Assembly (NCBI RefSeq): GCF_003172955.1
Contig: NZ_QGKR01000364.1
Coordinates: 1-64,000, forward strand
Source: Micromonospora acroterricola
GTDB taxonomy: Bacteria; Actinomycetota; Actinomycetes; Mycobacteriales; Micromonosporaceae
Length of the DNA: 64,000 nt
Direction of reading: 5' to 3'
The notes below the pieces were generated by a model. The model made no database searches. It was not told the origin of the DNA and saw only the letters and a program-made list of their open reading frames with translations. Both the position numbers and the translations under genes were made by a program. Positions 35,769 through 43,793 of this stretch are shown here, one piece after another (the stretch's first letter is position 1; every line of letters begins with the position of its first letter).

Positions 35769-37649
35769 GTGCGTCGAACCCCCTTGGCACTACTCGGCGT
35801 CGGTGTGTCCGGCGCATTGCTGCTGAGCGCAGCTCCGACGGCAGCGGCGGCCCCACCCGCGGCGGCCGCACCGACCGGCATCGTGGTCGCCGACGGCATG
35901 ACCCAGCCCGTGTTCTCGCTCGCCGACGCGATCGAGGAGCGGGTGTACGTCCAGACCCCGGTGGACACCGACCACGACGGCCGCCCCGACCGGGTGGCGA
36001 TCGACATTTCGCGACCCCGGGAGACCGCCACCCAGGGCTTCAAGGTGCCGGTCATCTTCGAGCACAGCCCGTACCGCAAGGGCACCTGGGGTGACGTGCC
36101 GTACCCGAGCGTGCTGGTCGACGACCTGCCGCAGAACGGCTTGACCGATCGTTCCGGGCGTCGCGCGGCCGACGTGGAAGCCCAGCGGGCACAGGCGAAG
36201 GCCAACCTGCCCGGCTCGCTGGACGACTACTACGTGCCGCGGGGGTACGCGGTGGTGCTCGGGCAGAGCGTCGGCACCGGCGACTCGGACGGCTGCCCGA
36301 CCAGCGGCGACCAGGCCGAGACGCTGGGCACCAAGGCGGTCATCGACTGGCTGAACGGCCGGGCGAAGGGGTACGACGCGAGCGGCGCCCCGATCACCGC
36401 CGGCTGGACCACCGGCGCGGTCGGCATGACCGGCGTCTCCTACAACGGGACGCTGCCCAACCAGGTGGCCACCACCGGGGTCCGGGGCCTCAAGACGATC
36501 GTCCCGGTCTCCGCGATCAGCAGCTGGTACGACTACTACCGCGCCAACGGTCTGGTCGTCGCCCCCGGGACGTTCCAGGGCGAGGACACCGACATCCTGG
36601 CCCAGTACACCGCCGGGCAGGCACGGGCCGAGGGGCCCTGCGCCGACGAGATCGCGAAGATCACCGAGGAGCAGGACCGGGTCACCGGCGACTACTCGGC
36701 GTTCTGGCGGGATCGCGACTACCTCGACGCCCGTGACGTGGAGGCGAGCGTCTTCGTCGTGCACGGCCTCAACGACTGGAACGTGAAGACCGAGCACTTC
36801 GCCGGCTGGTGGGACGAGCTGGCCAAGCGCGACGTGCCGCGCAAGATCTGGCTGCACCAGGGCGGGCACGGCGGCCCGGGCAGCAACGCCTCGGTAACCC
36901 TGCCCGACGGCCGGACGTGGACCTACAAGCAGACCGAGAACCGCTGGTTCGACTTCTGGCTGTGGAACGTGCGCAACGGAATCATGGACGAGCCGACCGC
37001 GGTGCTGCAGCGGGAGGACCGGGCCTACACCACGTACGCCAACTGGCCCGACCCGGCCGCCCGTACGGTCGGGTTGGCGTTCGCCGCCACCGACGCGGCG
37101 TCCCCGGGCACGCTGACCTCCGGAAAGCCTCCGAAGGCCAGGGTCGAGCAGAGTTTCGTCGACGAGGGCCGGACCATCCACCCGGACACCCTGGTGGCCA
37201 ACCCGGACACGGCCAGCCCCAACCGGCTCGCCTACCGCTCCCCCGCGCTGACGCAGAACGTCCGCATCTCCGGGCGGCCCGAGATGCGGCTGCGCATGGC
37301 GATCGACAACAAGCCGGACGCGAATCTCACCGCGTACCTGGTCGACTACGGCCCGGCCGGCTCGACCGCCGCGCCGACCGTGGTGACCCGGGGCTGGATG
37401 GACCCGCAGAACCGCAAGGATCCGGCTCGCACGGCGCCGGTGAAGCAGGGCAAGCTGTACGACTACCGGTGGACCCTTGAGCCCAAGGACTACGTCTTCC
37501 CGGCGGGCCACCGGATCGGTGTGGTCGTCTTCTCCAGCGACCAGGAGTACACGCTGCTGCCGCTGGGCGGCACCGAGCTGCGGGTCGCGCCGAACGACAG
37601 TGAGCTGCGGCTGCCGGTGGTCGGGGGTCGCGCCGTACTCGGCTTCTGA
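35769..37649 (+). CDS. Secreted Xaa-Pro dipeptidyl-peptidase (S15, CocE/PepX type)
   Basis: Exported serine peptidase of 626 residues. A signal peptide ends near AAAAPP (about residue 30). The alpha/beta-hydrolase domain begins DGRPDRVAIDISRP; the nucleophile is Ser 224 in GVSYNG, the Asp lies in HGLNDWNV and the His in HQGGHGGPG. The C-terminal jelly-roll (about 470-626) is typical of S15. Members release Xaa-Pro dipeptides, or in the CocE branch act as esterases. The GTG at 35769 follows GAAGGG and opens the signal peptide. Divergent from the S8 peptidase. Confidence 0.92.
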   Translation: MRRTPLALLGVGVSGALLLSAAPTAAAAPPAAAAPTGIVVADGMTQPVFSLADAIEERVYVQTPVDTDHDGRPDRVAIDISRPRETATQGFKVPVIFEHSPYRKGTWGDVPYPSVLVDDLPQNGLTDRSGRRAADVEAQRAQAKANLPGSLDDYYVPRGYAVVLGQSVGTGDSDGCPTSGDQAETLGTKAVIDWLNGRAKGYDASGAPITAGWTTGAVGMTGVSYNGTLPNQVATTGVRGLKTIVPVSAISSWYDYYRANGLVVAPGTFQGEDTDILAQYTAGQARAEGPCADEIAKITEEQDRVTGDYSAFWRDRDYLDARDVEASVFVVHGLNDWNVKTEHFAGWWDELAKRDVPRKIWLHQGGHGGPGSNASVTLPDGRTWTYKQTENRWFDFWLWNVRNGIMDEPTAVLQREDRAYTTYANWPDPAARTVGLAFAATDAASPGTLTSGKPPKARVEQSFVDEGRTIHPDTLVANPDTASPNRLAYRSPALTQNVRISGRPEMRLRMAIDNKPDANLTAYLVDYGPAGSTAAPTVVTRGWMDPQNRKDPARTAPVKQGKLYDYRWTLEPKDYVFPAGHRIGVVVFSSDQEYTLLPLGGTELRVAPNDSELRLPVVGGRAVLGF

Positions 37650-37662
37650 GCCAGTTCTCCCC

Positions 37663-37705
37663 CGCGGGTGGGGCGGTCCGACGTTCTCGGGCCGCCCCAC
37701 CCGCG
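37663..37705 (+). terminator. Hairpin terminator after the S15 peptidase gene
   Basis: Perfect 14-base arms (CGCGGGTGGGGCGG and CCGCCCCACCCGCG) with a 15-base loop, 13 bases after the stop codon. Confidence 0.75.
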
Positions 37706-37853
37706 CGTTCCGGCCGCCTCTGGCCCGTCCCGGCCCGTGCGGCGTTTGGCGGGCGGGGGCGCGGGAAGACCTCGCCGATCGGGCCGGGCGGCCCGCCGAC
37801 ACCTGTCGCCCGGCAGTGCTGGCGATGCCGGCGTCACCCGAGGAGGAGCGAGG

Positions 37854-38285
37854 ATGAGCCCACGCAGGACGTTCACCCCGGCGCGCAGGTCCCCCGGGCC
37901 GGCCAAGGCCACCGAGGCGAAGAAGATGCCGCCGAGCCGGAAGGTCGCGGCGAAGAAGGTCGCCACCGCCACGAAGCGGGCCACCGGCGCGACCACGGCC
38001 AAGGCGGCCGGCGAGAAGCCCAAGGCCACCACGTCCCGCGTCGCGCGGAAGAAGGACACCTCCGCCACCACGGCCACGCCCACCCGCACGCCGACGGCGA
38101 AGGCGGCCGCCGCCAAGAACGCTCCGCCGAAGAAGGCGCCCGCCACGAGGGCGGCGGCCAAGAAGGCGCCCGCGAAGAAGGCCTCGCCGACACGGGCGCG
38201 CACCACGTCCGCCACCAGGGCGCCGGCCAAGAAGGCGACCACGATGGAGTCGTTCGGCAACCGGCGTACGCCCCGCAAGGCCTGA
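37854..38285 (+). CDS. Histone H1-like Lys/Ala-rich basic protein
   Basis: 143 residues made almost entirely of Lys, Ala, Thr, Pro and Arg, with repeated KKAP/AKKA units and no folded-domain signature; acidic residues are almost absent. It resembles the tail part of eukaryotic H1 and of actinobacterial HupS/Lsr2-associated basic proteins, so binding to nucleic acid is likely by composition. AGGAGGAGCGAGG lies directly before the ATG at 37854. Disordered sequence makes homology calls weak. Single-gene unit. Confidence 0.75.
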   Translation: MSPRRTFTPARRSPGPAKATEAKKMPPSRKVAAKKVATATKRATGATTAKAAGEKPKATTSRVARKKDTSATTATPTRTPTAKAAAAKNAPPKKAPATRAAAKKAPAKKASPTRARTTSATRAPAKKATTMESFGNRRTPRKA

Positions 38286-38356
38286 TACCGCTCAGACACG
38301 ACGGTGCCGGGTACGGACGGTGCACGCGATGGTCGGCCCGGGGAGCCGACGTTCGG

Positions 38357-39289
38357 TCAGGCGGGCGGGTCGGGGCAGCAGACGGTGAGCGCGCCGGGCA
38401 CCGACCGCACCTTGAGCTTCCCGACGGCGGTACGCGCGCCACCGTCGAGCTCGTACATCCGGGGCGTGGCGAAGCGGACCCGCACCCGGCGCCCTCGGGT
38501 GATCCGGACGAAGGGCGAGTCCGTCGAGCGGCCGGCGGCCATCCGGCCGAGGGTGCGGGCCCAGTCGATCGCCCCGCTCGCGGTCGACACGCCCACCTCC
38601 AGGCAGCCGTCGTCCGGCCGGGCGTCGTCGAAGGCCGGGATGCCACCGGTGATCGTGCCGACGTTGCCGAAGAGCACGCAGCTCGCCTCGCCGTCGAACC
38701 AGGTGACCCCGTCCACCCGGATCCGCGTGTGCACCAGCTCTCCTCGAACGTGCCGCAGCCCCGTCCAGACGTACGCGAGCCGGCCGAGCCGGCTCTTGAG
38801 ATCCCGGTCCGCCTCACGGATCAGGTCGCCGTCGAACCCGGCGCCGGCCATTACCGCGAAGTGCTCGCCGTTGAGGCGGCCCAGATCCAGCCGGCGCCGC
38901 CGGCCGTGCAGGCCGATGCGCACCGCCTCCGCCAGGTCCTCCGGGATGCCGAGGTTGGCGGCGAAGAGGTTGGCCGTGCCCGCGGGCAGGATGGCCATCG
39001 GTGTCCCCGAGCTGGCGAGCGTGTCCGCGCAGCGCTGCACCATGCCGTCCCCACCCCACACGAAGACCAACCCGGCACCCTTCTTCAGCGCCTTACGGAT
39101 CTTCTTCGGTGCCTTGCGGCTCTTCGGCACCTCGTACCAGAGCAGGTCGTCGACGCCGGCGCCGGCGAGGGTCGCCCGCAGCTCGTCGAGGCCGCCACCG
39201 AGACTCTTGCGGCGGTGGGCGACCACCGCGACCGTGCCCAGTCGGGCGGCGGTCACGGCGGTGGCGGGGGCTGCTGTGCTCGTGCTCAT
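38357..39289 (-). CDS. Diacylglycerol kinase-family lipid kinase
   Basis: Cytosolic or peripheral enzyme of 310 residues in the DAGK/YegS catalytic family, phosphorylating a lipid such as diacylglycerol. The ATP-binding motif GGDGM (usually GGDGT) lies in FVWGGDGMVQRCADTL, followed by LPAGTANLFAANLGI and the C-terminal beta-sandwich (DGCLEVGVSTASG). The ATG at 39289 is preferred; codons further upstream read through non-coding sequence. Convergent with the histone-like gene. Confidence 0.9.
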   Translation of the reverse strand: MSTSTAAPATAVTAARLGTVAVVAHRRKSLGGGLDELRATLAGAGVDDLLWYEVPKSRKAPKKIRKALKKGAGLVFVWGGDGMVQRCADTLASSGTPMAILPAGTANLFAANLGIPEDLAEAVRIGLHGRRRRLDLGRLNGEHFAVMAGAGFDGDLIREADRDLKSRLGRLAYVWTGLRHVRGELVHTRIRVDGVTWFDGEASCVLFGNVGTITGGIPAFDDARPDDGCLEVGVSTASGAIDWARTLGRMAAGRSTDSPFVRITRGRRVRVRFATPRMYELDGGARTAVGKLKVRSVPGALTVCCPDPPA

Positions 39290-39785
39290 GGCCGCCGGTG
39301 TTACCCAACCGGCCGATTCGCTACGCCTCGGCGCCACACCGCACCCCGCACGGGTGTCGGCCCGGTCGTAGGGTGTCGCCCAGCCCATGCACGGGTGGGC
39401 TCGATGTCCGGTCCGTGCAGCGCCCTGATCCGCGTGCGTGACCCGGAGCAGACTGATGCGTGGCCGCACCCCGCGGTCGCTGGCCGGTCCGGAGGCGGTC
39501 GGCCGCCGCTGGGCGGTCGAGGTGACCGCCGGGCCGGGTGGCGACGCCGTGGATCATGCTCCGCTGGGTGCGACCTGCCTGAAGGTCCTGCGGTCAAGCC
39601 GCTCACGGGTGGGTGCGGCGTGCCGGCGGAGCGGGGCGTGGTGCCGGCAACCGCACCGGGGAGCGGGGGTGGCGACCTCGGCACCCTCGCGGGACGGGTA
39701 AGTGCGGGCCAGCCGCAGCAGGGGACAGCGGCTCAGGGTGTTGCGCCGTTCAGGCGGCGTGCGGGAGCCGGTTGCCTTGGAAGCC

Positions 39786-39823
39786 TGATACCTGTGAGGC
39801 ATATGTATGACTGTGAGGTATCA
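39786..39823. repeat. Palindromic intergenic repeat, copy 3
   Basis: A 38-base palindrome with arms TGATACCTGTGAGGCATA and TATGACTGTGAGGTATCA (four mismatches) around a two-base centre, followed by CGCTGTC. It shares its outer arm and the trailing CACGCT with copy 1 at 6828. Confidence 0.8.
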
Positions 39824-39858
39824 CGCTGTCCCAGACGACTCCCGCCGCACCGGCGGTC

Positions 39859-39936
39859 AAGATCCGCGCAACTCACGGGAGGGTGCCGCCTCGATGCGTC
39901 GGCAGGCAGCACTTTCCCGGAAAGTGCGCAGATCTT
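39859..39936. repeat. 78-base element with imperfect 25-base inverted repeats
   Basis: The left end begins AAGATCCGCGCAACTCACGG; the reverse complement of the right end begins AAGATCTGCGCACTTTCCGG. The two 25-base ends differ at about seven positions and enclose 28 bases. The right end contains its own small palindrome, ACTTTCCCGGAAAGT. The shape is that of a miniature inverted-repeat element or a long structured RNA. Confidence 0.55.
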
Positions 39937-40150
39937 GGGCCCGTCTGGTCCGGGGACATGAGGGGCTGGCTGTCCGGTTCAGCGCGGCCCGGCTGGGGCA
40001 TGCCGTCCGGTATGGGGCCGGCGTCCCGTGGGCTGGGGCACTCTGACGGTGGAATCGGGGCGGGGTCGGCGTCGTTATACCTGGCATGGCACCGCGGGTC
40101 CGCGACCCCGGTGCACGGCAGCCGCAGGGAACACCCGCAGGTCCCCTGTG

Positions 40151-40333
40151 GTTACATCCCCGGTAGCCGTTGACCAGTGGGAACACCGCCCCGGTCACTC
40201 CGTAGCCGCCGGTCGCCGGGAACACCTGGCAGGCCGCCTCGGTTACATCCCCGGTAGCCGTTGACCAGGGGGAAACACCGCCCCGGTCACCCCGTAGCCG
40301 CCGGCCGATTGGAACATCTGGCAGTCCGCTGCG
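40151..40333. repeat. Tandem repeat, two units of 91 and 92 bases plus flanking partial copies
   Basis: Unit 1 (40151-40241) and unit 2 (40242-40333) both begin GTTACATCCCCGGTAGCCGT and are about 88% identical by eye. The 40 bases before unit 1 resemble the end of a unit, and the sequence after 40334 repeats GTTACATCCC. The ends are GC-rich and able to fold. It lies about 140 bases upstream of the C39-like gene. Confidence 0.75.
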
Positions 40334-40408
40334 GTTACATCCCTCTGGACGTCCGAGCAGGCCCCCGGGCCGCCGGGCAGATCCCCTTCTTCACGATCTT
40401 TCCCGCAT

Positions 40409-40435
40409 GGCACACGCCCCCGGATTTTGTGTGCC
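40409..40435 (+). other. Hairpin in the leader of the C39-like gene
   Basis: Seven-base arms GGCACAC and GTGTGCC with a 13-base loop, 34 bases before the start codon. Too short to assign a function. Confidence 0.35.
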
Positions 40436-40469
40436 TGCGTTTCCCCCTGATGCAGAGGAGCACGCTGTT

Positions 40470-41126
40470 ATGCGTACCGATCTGATTCGTAAGACTGCTC
40501 TGACCGCTGCTGGTCTCGCGTTCACCGGTGGCGCCATCGCCGGTCCGGTGACCGCCGCCTACGCGTCGGAGGCGAAGCCGGCCACCCAGACCCAAACCGA
40601 CCGTAAGGGGCACGGTGAGCGTCAGCTAGGTGTGCGCTATGAGGCGCAGCCGAACTTCTACTACTGCGGCCCCGCCGCCACGCGTAACGCCCTGTCGGTG
40701 CAGGGCAAGGACATCAGCGTGGACGCGATGGCCAAGGAGATGGGCACCACCGAGGCCGGCACCAACTCGATCAACGACATCACCCCGGTGTTGAACAAGG
40801 AGACCGGTAAGAACGACGCCTACCACAGCGTGGAGATCAGCAGCCCGAACGCTGACGACAAGCAGACCGACCGGCTGCGCGCCGACATCGTGCGCACCGT
40901 GGACGACGGTCGGGCTGTGGTGGCCAACATCGCCGGCACCAGCACCGACACCGACGGTGGCGTGCACTCCTTCGAGGGTGGGCACTACATCAGCGTGGTC
41001 GGCTACCGCGACAACGGCACGATCGTGAAGATCGCCGACTCCGCCGACCCGAACACGGCCTCCTACGAGGTCACCGTCGAGCACCTCGCCGACTGGATCG
41101 CCACCCGCGGCTACGCCACCAGCTGA
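40470..41126 (+). CDS. Secreted C39-like peptidase-fold protein
   Basis: Exported protein of 218 residues with a signal peptide (cleavage near TAAYASEA, about residue 33). The mature part has the papain-like C39_2 pattern: Cys in NFYYCGPAATRNAL, His in GGHYISVVGY, and Asp in KIADSADP. Length and simple layout match secreted actinobacterial C39-like proteins of unproven substrate. GAGGAG lies eight bases before the ATG at 40470. A strong terminator follows. Its unusually long non-coding upstream region suggests complex control. Confidence 0.87.
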   Translation: MRTDLIRKTALTAAGLAFTGGAIAGPVTAAYASEAKPATQTQTDRKGHGERQLGVRYEAQPNFYYCGPAATRNALSVQGKDISVDAMAKEMGTTEAGTNSINDITPVLNKETGKNDAYHSVEISSPNADDKQTDRLRADIVRTVDDGRAVVANIAGTSTDTDGGVHSFEGGHYISVVGYRDNGTIVKIADSADPNTASYEVTVEHLADWIATRGYATS

Positions 41127-41145
41127 CAACAACCCACTGACACAA

Positions 41146-41190
41146 CGCAGACGAAGGGCCGGACCCCAACCGGGGTCCGGCCCTTCTGCG
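41146..41190 (+). terminator. Strong hairpin terminator of the C39-like gene
   Basis: Fourteen-base perfect arms (AAGGGCCGGACCCC and GGGGTCCGGCCCTT) with a four-base loop, extended by an outer CGCAG/CTGCG pairing, 19 bases after the stop. Confidence 0.85.
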
Positions 41191-41255
41191 TCGTCATTTC
41201 CACCAACTGCGGCACGTATTGACAAGCGTCGACTTCCGGGTGAGGCTGGGCATGT

Positions 41256-41267
41256 GAGAGCGCTCTC
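41256..41267. promoter_or_regulatory. LacI-type palindromic operator upstream of the DUF1996 gene
   Basis: A perfect 12-base palindrome, GAGAGCGCTCTC, 108 bases before the start codon. The AGCGCT core is that of CebR-like LacI-family operators of actinobacterial carbohydrate genes. No LacI gene adjoins it. Confidence 0.5.
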
Positions 41268-41375
41268 TCGCACCCGGGCTCAACAGACCACCACCAGTCT
41301 GGCCAGGGCAAACTCCGATGTCTTCGGCGGCGGCGCCGGAGCTGTCCCTGACCCGTCCCCGACAGGAGTCACGAG

Positions 41376-42269
41376 ATGGACAGGGCCGCACCCCTCTCCG
41401 GCATCCCCCGCCGGCTGCGCCTCGCCACGGCGATCGGCGCCCTGCTCGCGCTACTCGGCACGTACGTCTTCGCCACCACCACCCGGGCCGACGCCGACCC
41501 GGGCGTCAACGTCATCCGGGTCGCCGAGTTCCCCGCTGACTGCACGTACAGCCACCGGCTCCCGGACGACCCGATCATCTTCCCCGGGCTGCCCGGCGCC
41601 TCACACATGCACAGCTTCTTCGGCAGCACGGTGACGAACGCCCACACCACGCTCCCCGACCTGGTCAGCTCTCCCACGACCTGCAACCCGCGGACCGACG
41701 TCTCGTCGTACTGGGTGCCGACCCTGTACAACAACAACGTGCCGGTCGAGCCGACCATCGTCACGTTCTACTACCTGGGTGAGGGCGTACGCGCCGACGT
41801 CGTCGCGGCCACCCAGCCCATCCCGCAGGGACTGCGGATCGTGGCGGGCAACGCCAAGGCGGCCGGGCCGAACGAGAGCATCGCCCGCTGGTCCTGCCTG
41901 CACGCCGGGCAGGTGCCGCCGTCGAAGAACTTCGTCACCTGCCCGGCGGGGACGATGATGGAGTCGTACCTGGACTTCCCGCAGTGCTGGAACGGCCGCG
42001 ACCTGGATTCGCCCGACCACAAGAGCCACATGGCGTACCCGGTGAACCAGGCCTGCCCGTCGACGCACCCGGTGCACGTGCCGAAGCTGCGGCAGGTGCT
42101 GCGGTACCCGGTCAACGGCAACCCGGCGCTGTTCCGGCTCGCCTCCGGTCCGGGTTACACGATGCACGGTGACTTCTTCAACGCCTGGCCGGTGGCGGAG
42201 ATGGCACGCCGCGTCCAGGACTGCATCCGTCCCGTGATCAAGTGCGGCCACGACGGCCGACCGATCTGA
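41376..42269 (+). CDS. Secreted DUF1996 protein
   Basis: Exported protein of 297 residues with a signal peptide (about 1-41, ending near TTRADA). The mature part has both DUF1996 hallmarks: GASHMHSFFG near residue 75 and CWNGRDLDSPDHKSHMAY near residue 210, with six or more cysteines suited to disulphides. The family occurs in actinobacteria and fungi, often with carbohydrate-binding modules; its function is not established. The LacI-like palindrome upstream hints at sugar-dependent expression. A terminator hairpin follows. Confidence 0.88.
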   Translation: MDRAAPLSGIPRRLRLATAIGALLALLGTYVFATTTRADADPGVNVIRVAEFPADCTYSHRLPDDPIIFPGLPGASHMHSFFGSTVTNAHTTLPDLVSSPTTCNPRTDVSSYWVPTLYNNNVPVEPTIVTFYYLGEGVRADVVAATQPIPQGLRIVAGNAKAAGPNESIARWSCLHAGQVPPSKNFVTCPAGTMMESYLDFPQCWNGRDLDSPDHKSHMAYPVNQACPSTHPVHVPKLRQVLRYPVNGNPALFRLASGPGYTMHGDFFNAWPVAEMARRVQDCIRPVIKCGHDGRPI

Positions 42270-42286
42270 GTCGACCCGTTCAACCC

Positions 42287-42319
42287 GACGGCGGGCCCGG
42301 TCACGCCGGGCCCGCCGTC
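42287..42319 (+). terminator. Hairpin terminator of the DUF1996 gene
   Basis: Perfect 14-base arms (GACGGCGGGCCCGG and CCGGGCCCGCCGTC) with a five-base loop, 17 bases after the stop and 23 bases before the next gene. Confidence 0.75.
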
Positions 42320-42342
42320 CCCCGGGTGGAAAGGAGGGCCGG

Positions 42343-42984
42343 ATGCGCACCCTCGTCAGCGCACCGTCCGCTCTGCTCGTCGCGGCCCTGCTCCTCGCCG
42401 GCTGCGCCACCGGGTCACCGGACCCCGCCGCCACCGCGCCACCGTCCGCGACCGCGCCGCTGACGGCGGCGCCGTCGAACGCGGGGTCACCCACGGGTAC
42501 GGCCGGACCGTTCAGCGCCACCGACATCGCCTGGCTCCAACTGACGGTGGCGATGGCCGACCGGCTGTTGCCGGTGCTCGACCTGGTGCCGGGCCGGACC
42601 ACCGACCCCGCCTGGCGGCGGCTGGCCACCCAGGTCGAGGCCACCCACCGCGCCAACCTGGACCGGTCCCGCCGACTGCTGAACGACTCGGGCGGGCCGA
42701 CGACCAACCCGCACGAGGGTCACGACATGCCGGGCATGATCACGGCCGAGGAGCTGACCTCGCTACGGTCGGCCACCGGGACGTCGTTTCAACGGCTGCT
42801 CGCCGGGCACCTGCGCGCGCACCTGACGCAGGCGGTCCGGATCGCCACCGCCGAGCAGCGGGGCGGCGTACACCCGGGGACCATCGCCCTGGCCGCCGCC
42901 GTGGTCCGGAACGGCGCCGACGACCTCGCGCGGCTCGACCGGCTCCACCCCCCGAACGGCCGGCCCGCCGGTCAGGCGGCGTAG
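42343..42984 (+). CDS. DUF305-like lipoprotein
   Basis: Lipid-anchored protein of 213 residues: lipobox LLLAGC (Cys 21), a Pro/Ala/Thr-rich linker to about residue 55, then a helical domain in two repeats with histidines in NPHEGHDMPGM and FQRLLAGHLRAHLTQAV. This matches the ferritin-like DUF305 layout, often linked to copper handling, though the usual HH pair is weak here. Its 3' end overlaps the convergent CitE-like gene by 13 bases. Confidence 0.78.
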   Translation: MRTLVSAPSALLVAALLLAGCATGSPDPAATAPPSATAPLTAAPSNAGSPTGTAGPFSATDIAWLQLTVAMADRLLPVLDLVPGRTTDPAWRRLATQVEATHRANLDRSRRLLNDSGGPTTNPHEGHDMPGMITAEELTSLRSATGTSFQRLLAGHLRAHLTQAVRIATAEQRGGVHPGTIALAAAVVRNGADDLARLDRLHPPNGRPAGQAA

Positions 42985-43793
42985 CGGGCGGCCAGGTCCA
43001 CCGTGCGCCGGGCGGCGGCGACCATCGCCCGGTCGGCGAAACGACCGTCGGGCAGCACCACCGTTCCCGAGTCCCGCCGCTGCGCCTCGGCCACCGCGGC
43101 CAGCAGCTCCGCCGCGCGGGCCACCTCGCGGTCGGCCGGCCGGAACGCCTCGACGATCACGGGAAGCTGGCGCGGGTGGATCGCCGCACGGCCGAGGAAG
43201 CCGAGCCGACGGCCCACCGCGCAGGAGGCGGCCAGACCGGCGACGTCGGCGACGTCCGGGTAGACCGACATCGCGGGCGGGACCAGGCCGGCGGCGCGGG
43301 CTGCGACCACGACGCGGCCGCGCGCCCAGAGCAACCCGTCGTCGTCACCCACCCCGAGGTCCGAGCGCAGGTCGGCCTCGCCGAGCCCGATCGAGGCCAC
43401 CGCGGGGTGGGCGGACGCGATCGGGTACGCGGCCTCCAGCCCGAGCGCCGACTCGACCAGCGGGTGCAGCGGCACGTCGACCCGGTCGGCGAGCGCCGCC
43501 ACCGTCGCGGCCGACTCCACCTTCGGCAGCCGCAGCCCGCCCAGCCCGGGCCGGCCGCACACCGCCGACAGGTCGGCGTCGACGTCCGGCCCGGTCAACT
43601 CGTTGACCCGGACCTGCACCGGCACCGCGTGCGCCTCGGCGAGGAACTCGGCGACCGCGTCCCGGGCGTACGCCTTGCGTCCGGCGACGACGGCGTCCTC
43701 CAGGTCGAGGATGACCGCGTCGGCGCCCGAGGTGACCGCCTTGGCGAACCGGTCCGGGCGGTCACCGGGCACGTAGAGCCAGCTCAGCAGCAT
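42972..43793 (-). CDS. CitE-like HpcH/HpaI aldolase/CoA-ester lyase
   Basis: Cytosolic lyase of 273 residues in the CitE/malyl-CoA lyase family, which splits 3-hydroxyacyl-CoA esters. The barrel starts WLYVPGDRPDRFAKA and has the key acidic groups in ILDLEDAV and GEADLRSDLG, with the GRAAIHPRQ C-terminal segment. Stand-alone members act on citramalyl-, malyl- or similar CoA esters. It is the last gene of the ten-gene operon and overlaps the CoA-transferase stop by one base, so the substrate is probably the acyl-CoA made by that transferase. Confidence 0.9.
   Translation of the reverse strand: MLLSWLYVPGDRPDRFAKAVTSGADAVILDLEDAVVAGRKAYARDAVAEFLAEAHAVPVQVRVNELTGPDVDADLSAVCGRPGLGGLRLPKVESAATVAALADRVDVPLHPLVESALGLEAAYPIASAHPAVASIGLGEADLRSDLGVGDDDGLLWARGRVVVAARAAGLVPPAMSVYPDVADVAGLAASCAVGRRLGFLGRAAIHPRQLPVIVEAFRPADREVARAAELLAAVAEAQRRDSGTVVLPDGRFADRAMVAAARRTVDLAARYAA

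Larger units (their letters stand above)
39290..40469. other. Non-coding region of 1180 bases with several repeat elements
   Basis: No supportable gene: open frames on both strands lack ribosome-binding sites and domain character, and the one spanning 40028-40264 merely reads the tandem repeat. The region contains, in order, palindromic repeat copy 3 (39786-39823), a 78-base inverted-repeat element (39859-39936), a tandem repeat (40151-40333) and a leader hairpin (40409-40435), followed by the secreted C39-like gene. 39290-39785 shows nothing I can name. Confidence 0.6.

Noticed and set aside
35790..37802. 670-codon minus-strand open frame opposite the S15 peptidase
   Set aside because: Antisense shadow; no motif, and the S15 catalytic residues are clear on the other strand.
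38332..38350. Terminator between the histone-like and lipid-kinase genes
   Set aside because: Only six-base arms (GTCGGC/GCCGAC); too weak to list as a feature.
39883..40173. Small plus-strand gene in the long non-coding region
   Set aside because: No ribosome-binding site, Gly/Ser/Arg-rich low-quality reading that runs into the tandem repeat.
40151..40333. CRISPR array
   Set aside because: Units are 91-92 bases with no short repeat/spacer pattern, and there are no cas genes.
40090..40350. Cyclic-di-AMP riboswitch before the secreted C39-like gene
   Set aside because: Position would fit, but I could not match the conserved ydaO core; kept only as an unnamed repeat.
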